A DNA stretch of 63,261 nucleotides from UBA1205 sp045598105 (lineage in GTDB: Bacteria > Bacteroidota > Bacteroidia > Bacteroidales > WCHB1-69): contig JAZLLK010000052.1 in the NCBI GenBank assembly GCA_045598105.1, positions 1 to 63,261 of the forward strand, given 5' to 3'. Positions 61,526 to 63,261 of the stretch are shown piece by piece (position 1 is the first letter of the stretch; each line of letters opens with the position of its first letter). The position numbers and the translations under genes were made by a program. The notes beneath the pieces are model-generated. The model did not search any database. It saw nothing but the letters and a program-made list of their open reading frames with translations, and was not told where the DNA came from.

Positions 61526-63261
61526 GTTTCAATTCCTAATGGTTCAATTAAAAGCATAGCAACATCGGAAGGATTCATTATGATTGCGTTGTTTCAATTC
61601 CTAATGGTTCAATTAAAAGACCAATATAGTAATATTAGCCAGGGCCTTCCTGCTGCGTTTCAATTCCTAATGGTTCAATTAAAAGTCCTTAACGCTTTAA
61701 ACGATCCTGAAGCACTTTATGTTTCAATTCCTAATGGTTCAATTAAAAGGTATCAGGAAGGAACGGAGCATATAAGATGGAACAAAGTTTCAATTCCTAA
61801 TGGTTCAATTAAAAGCAACGACGATAGTTTGAAAGGGTTTGCCAAATTTGTTTCAATTCCTAATGGTTCAATTAAAAGGCAATGCTGATTTCTGCAAAGA
61901 AAGAGAGCAAGAGGCAAGTTTCAATTCCTAATGGTTCAATTAAAAGTTGTTATGATAGTGTGGAAGATGTTATTCTATTTAGTTTCAATTCCTTATGGTT
62001 CAATTAAAAGATAGCAGCCGCTAGCGCTGTTGTGCTATTCGTTAGTTTCAATTCCTAATGGTTCAATTAAAAGTAATTAACACACCATTTTCAGTGTATA
62101 CACTACTATCGTTTCAATTCCTAATGGTTCAATTAAAAGGCAATGCTGATTTCTGCAAAGAAAGAGAGCAAGAGGCAAGTTTCAATTCCTAATGGTTCAA
62201 TTAAAAGATTATAGTTATATATTATCGTTAAACCTTTATTAATAGTTTCAATTCCTAATGGTTCAATTAAAAGTTGCCGCACGGGACATATCCATAAAAC
62301 TTATTGACGTTTCAATTCCTAATGGTTCAATTAAAAGTCATTAAGTATTTTGTTCTTACTGCTTCCTTCGTGGTTTCAATTCCTAATGGTTCAATTAAAA
62401 GAATATACTATTATTAACGTTGCGGGTGTTAATGTTTAGTTTCAATTCCTAATGGTTCAATTAAAAGCCAGCCGGCATGGATAAAAATATTGACAAAATA
62501 AGTTTCAATTCCTAATGGTTCAATTAAAAGCCTTTAGCGAGCTTGGCGTAGATGCTATATTTGTAGAGTTTCAATTCCTAATGGTTCAATTAAAAGAAAG
62601 ACAATCAGAAATCTCCGAAAAACCTTCAATTTTGTTTCAATTCCTAATGGTTCAATTAAAAGAGACAAGAATACTATTTAAATGCAGATATACGTAAATC
62701 GTTTCAATTCCTAATGGTTCAATTAAAAGTGGAAACGACAACTTATGCACTTCGAATACCTTGACGCGTTTCAATTCCTAATGGTTCAATTAAAAGATTC
62801 TCTTTTAATAAGTGAGATTGCCAATTATTCCAGTTTCAATTCCTAATGGTTCAATTAAAAGTTTTATAGAAAATTATAAAGATGATTATAAACAAAGTTT
62901 CAATTCCTAATGGTTCAATTAAAAGATATTTTTTGTCTGATACTTGAAGATAATGTAATGGAGTTTCAATTCCTAATGGTTCAATTAAAAGCGACAGCAT
63001 TCTCTACCTCGAAACAAATTCGATAGTTTCAATTCCTAATGGTTCAATTAAAAGGCTGCATGTCTGTGAAGACCGATTTGATGCTATCAACGTTTCAATT
63101 CCTAATGGTTCAATTAAAAGAATATCCTACCACTTTAAGCCGAAAATGTTTATAAAGTTTCAATTCCTAATGGTTCAATTAAAAGAAACAATGGTTCATG
63201 ATTTTGAATCAATGGACAAGTTTCAATTCCTAATGGTTCAATTAAAAGACAATTATGCACG
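61526..63261 (-). CRISPR. CRISPR array, 27 repeats of 29 bp, running off the window
   Basis: Repeats start at 61526, 61591, 61657, 61721, 61787, 61850, 61918, 61982, 62045, 62111, 62179, 62245, 62309, 62373, 62439, 62502, 62568, 62634, 62701, 62768, 62833, 62897, 62963, 63026, 63092, 63157 and 63220. Spacers are 34-39 bp. On the plus strand the repeat begins GTTTCAATTCCTAATGG and ends TTCAATTAAAAG. Its reverse complement ends in ATTGAAAC, the 5' handle of type I-B/III crRNAs, so the array is read leftward and the leader lies right of the window. The repeat at 61982 has one substitution (CCTTATGG). Spacers 6 and 10 are identical. No cas gene is in the window, so the type is provisional. Confidence 0.97.

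Noticed and set aside
61460..61888. Open frames running through the CRISPR array (also 62515-62697)
   Set aside because: The frames consist of translated repeats and spacers; they have no ribosome-binding context and are by-products of a repeat without stop codons.
1..63261. tRNA or rRNA genes
   Set aside because: I found no T-loop/acceptor pattern and no rRNA-like sequence on either strand. A short or unusual tRNA could be missed by eye.

Overview
The window comes from an AT-rich, anaerobic, amino-acid-fermenting member of the Bacteroidota. Three things point to this phylum: promoters with the -7 element TAnnTTTG, type IX secretion features (a PorW/SprE-like lipoprotein and a secreted protein with a C-terminal sorting domain), and many short lipoproteins. 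An NAD-linked multi-subunit [FeFe] hydrogenase, a lysine-fermentation gene set and a histidine ammonia-lyase point to fermentation of amino acids with H2 as an electron sink. No rRNA or tRNA gene was recognised.

Layout. 1-2.0 kb is an accessory edge: the tail of an IS30-type transposase and a minus-strand restriction-modification cluster whose adenine methyltransferase lacks its C-terminus. 2.0-7.4 kb is one tight minus-strand operon of housekeeping genes (ABC-2 permease, Xaa-Pro aminopeptidase, DUF368 transporter, aroE, thiL, lipoprotein). 7.6-9.9 kb holds an XRE-type regulator divergent from an N-acetylglucosamine-kinase-like gene. The 473-bp gap between them carries 15 TTTACA/TGTAAA hexamers, five of them spaced 10-12 bp apart. 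10-14 kb has mtaB, a bactofilin, an AtpZ-like gene and an aminotransferase.

14.3-18.9 kb is the hydrogenase operon; hisS-hutH follows. 22-28 kb carries envelope genes (SPOR protein, OmpA/TPR lipoprotein), phosphohexomutase, prmC and a nitroreductase-like gene. 28.3-30.1 kb encodes an unrecognised 600-residue protein with a zinc-protease HExxH motif. 30-32.4 kb holds folE, an MBL hydrolase and galE; rho follows. 34.8-46.9 kb is a long plus-strand series: FKBP isomerase, a sugar-kinase/RapZ-C fusion, lipoprotein, ClC channel, gingipain-like protein, porW, MalY-like enzyme, valS.

47-52.6 kb encodes lysine degradation by the 3,5-diaminohexanoate route (kamA, two different kdd copies, kce, kal, atoD). 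The second aminomutase (kamDE) and the second CoA-transferase subunit (atoA) are absent. 52.9-58.4 kb encodes a coiled-coil protein, a secreted Cys/His tandem-repeat protein, psd, cdsA, ftsH and rsfS.

58.4-61.5 kb is a gene-poor accessory stretch. It holds a 29-bp direct repeat pair, a candidate structured RNA, a 1.1-kb block bounded by near-identical 21-bp repeats, and a chimeric RhuM/MuF-C/zincin gene remnant. From 61,526 to the window end lies a CRISPR array of 27 repeats of 29 bp. The repeat's ATTGAAAC end and a terminator at the left edge indicate that it is read on the minus strand. No cas genes are present. The most interesting material is the hexamer operator array, the 58.4-61.5 kb accessory stretch with the CRISPR array, the Cys/His repeat protein, the kinase-RapZ fusion and the HExxH protein.
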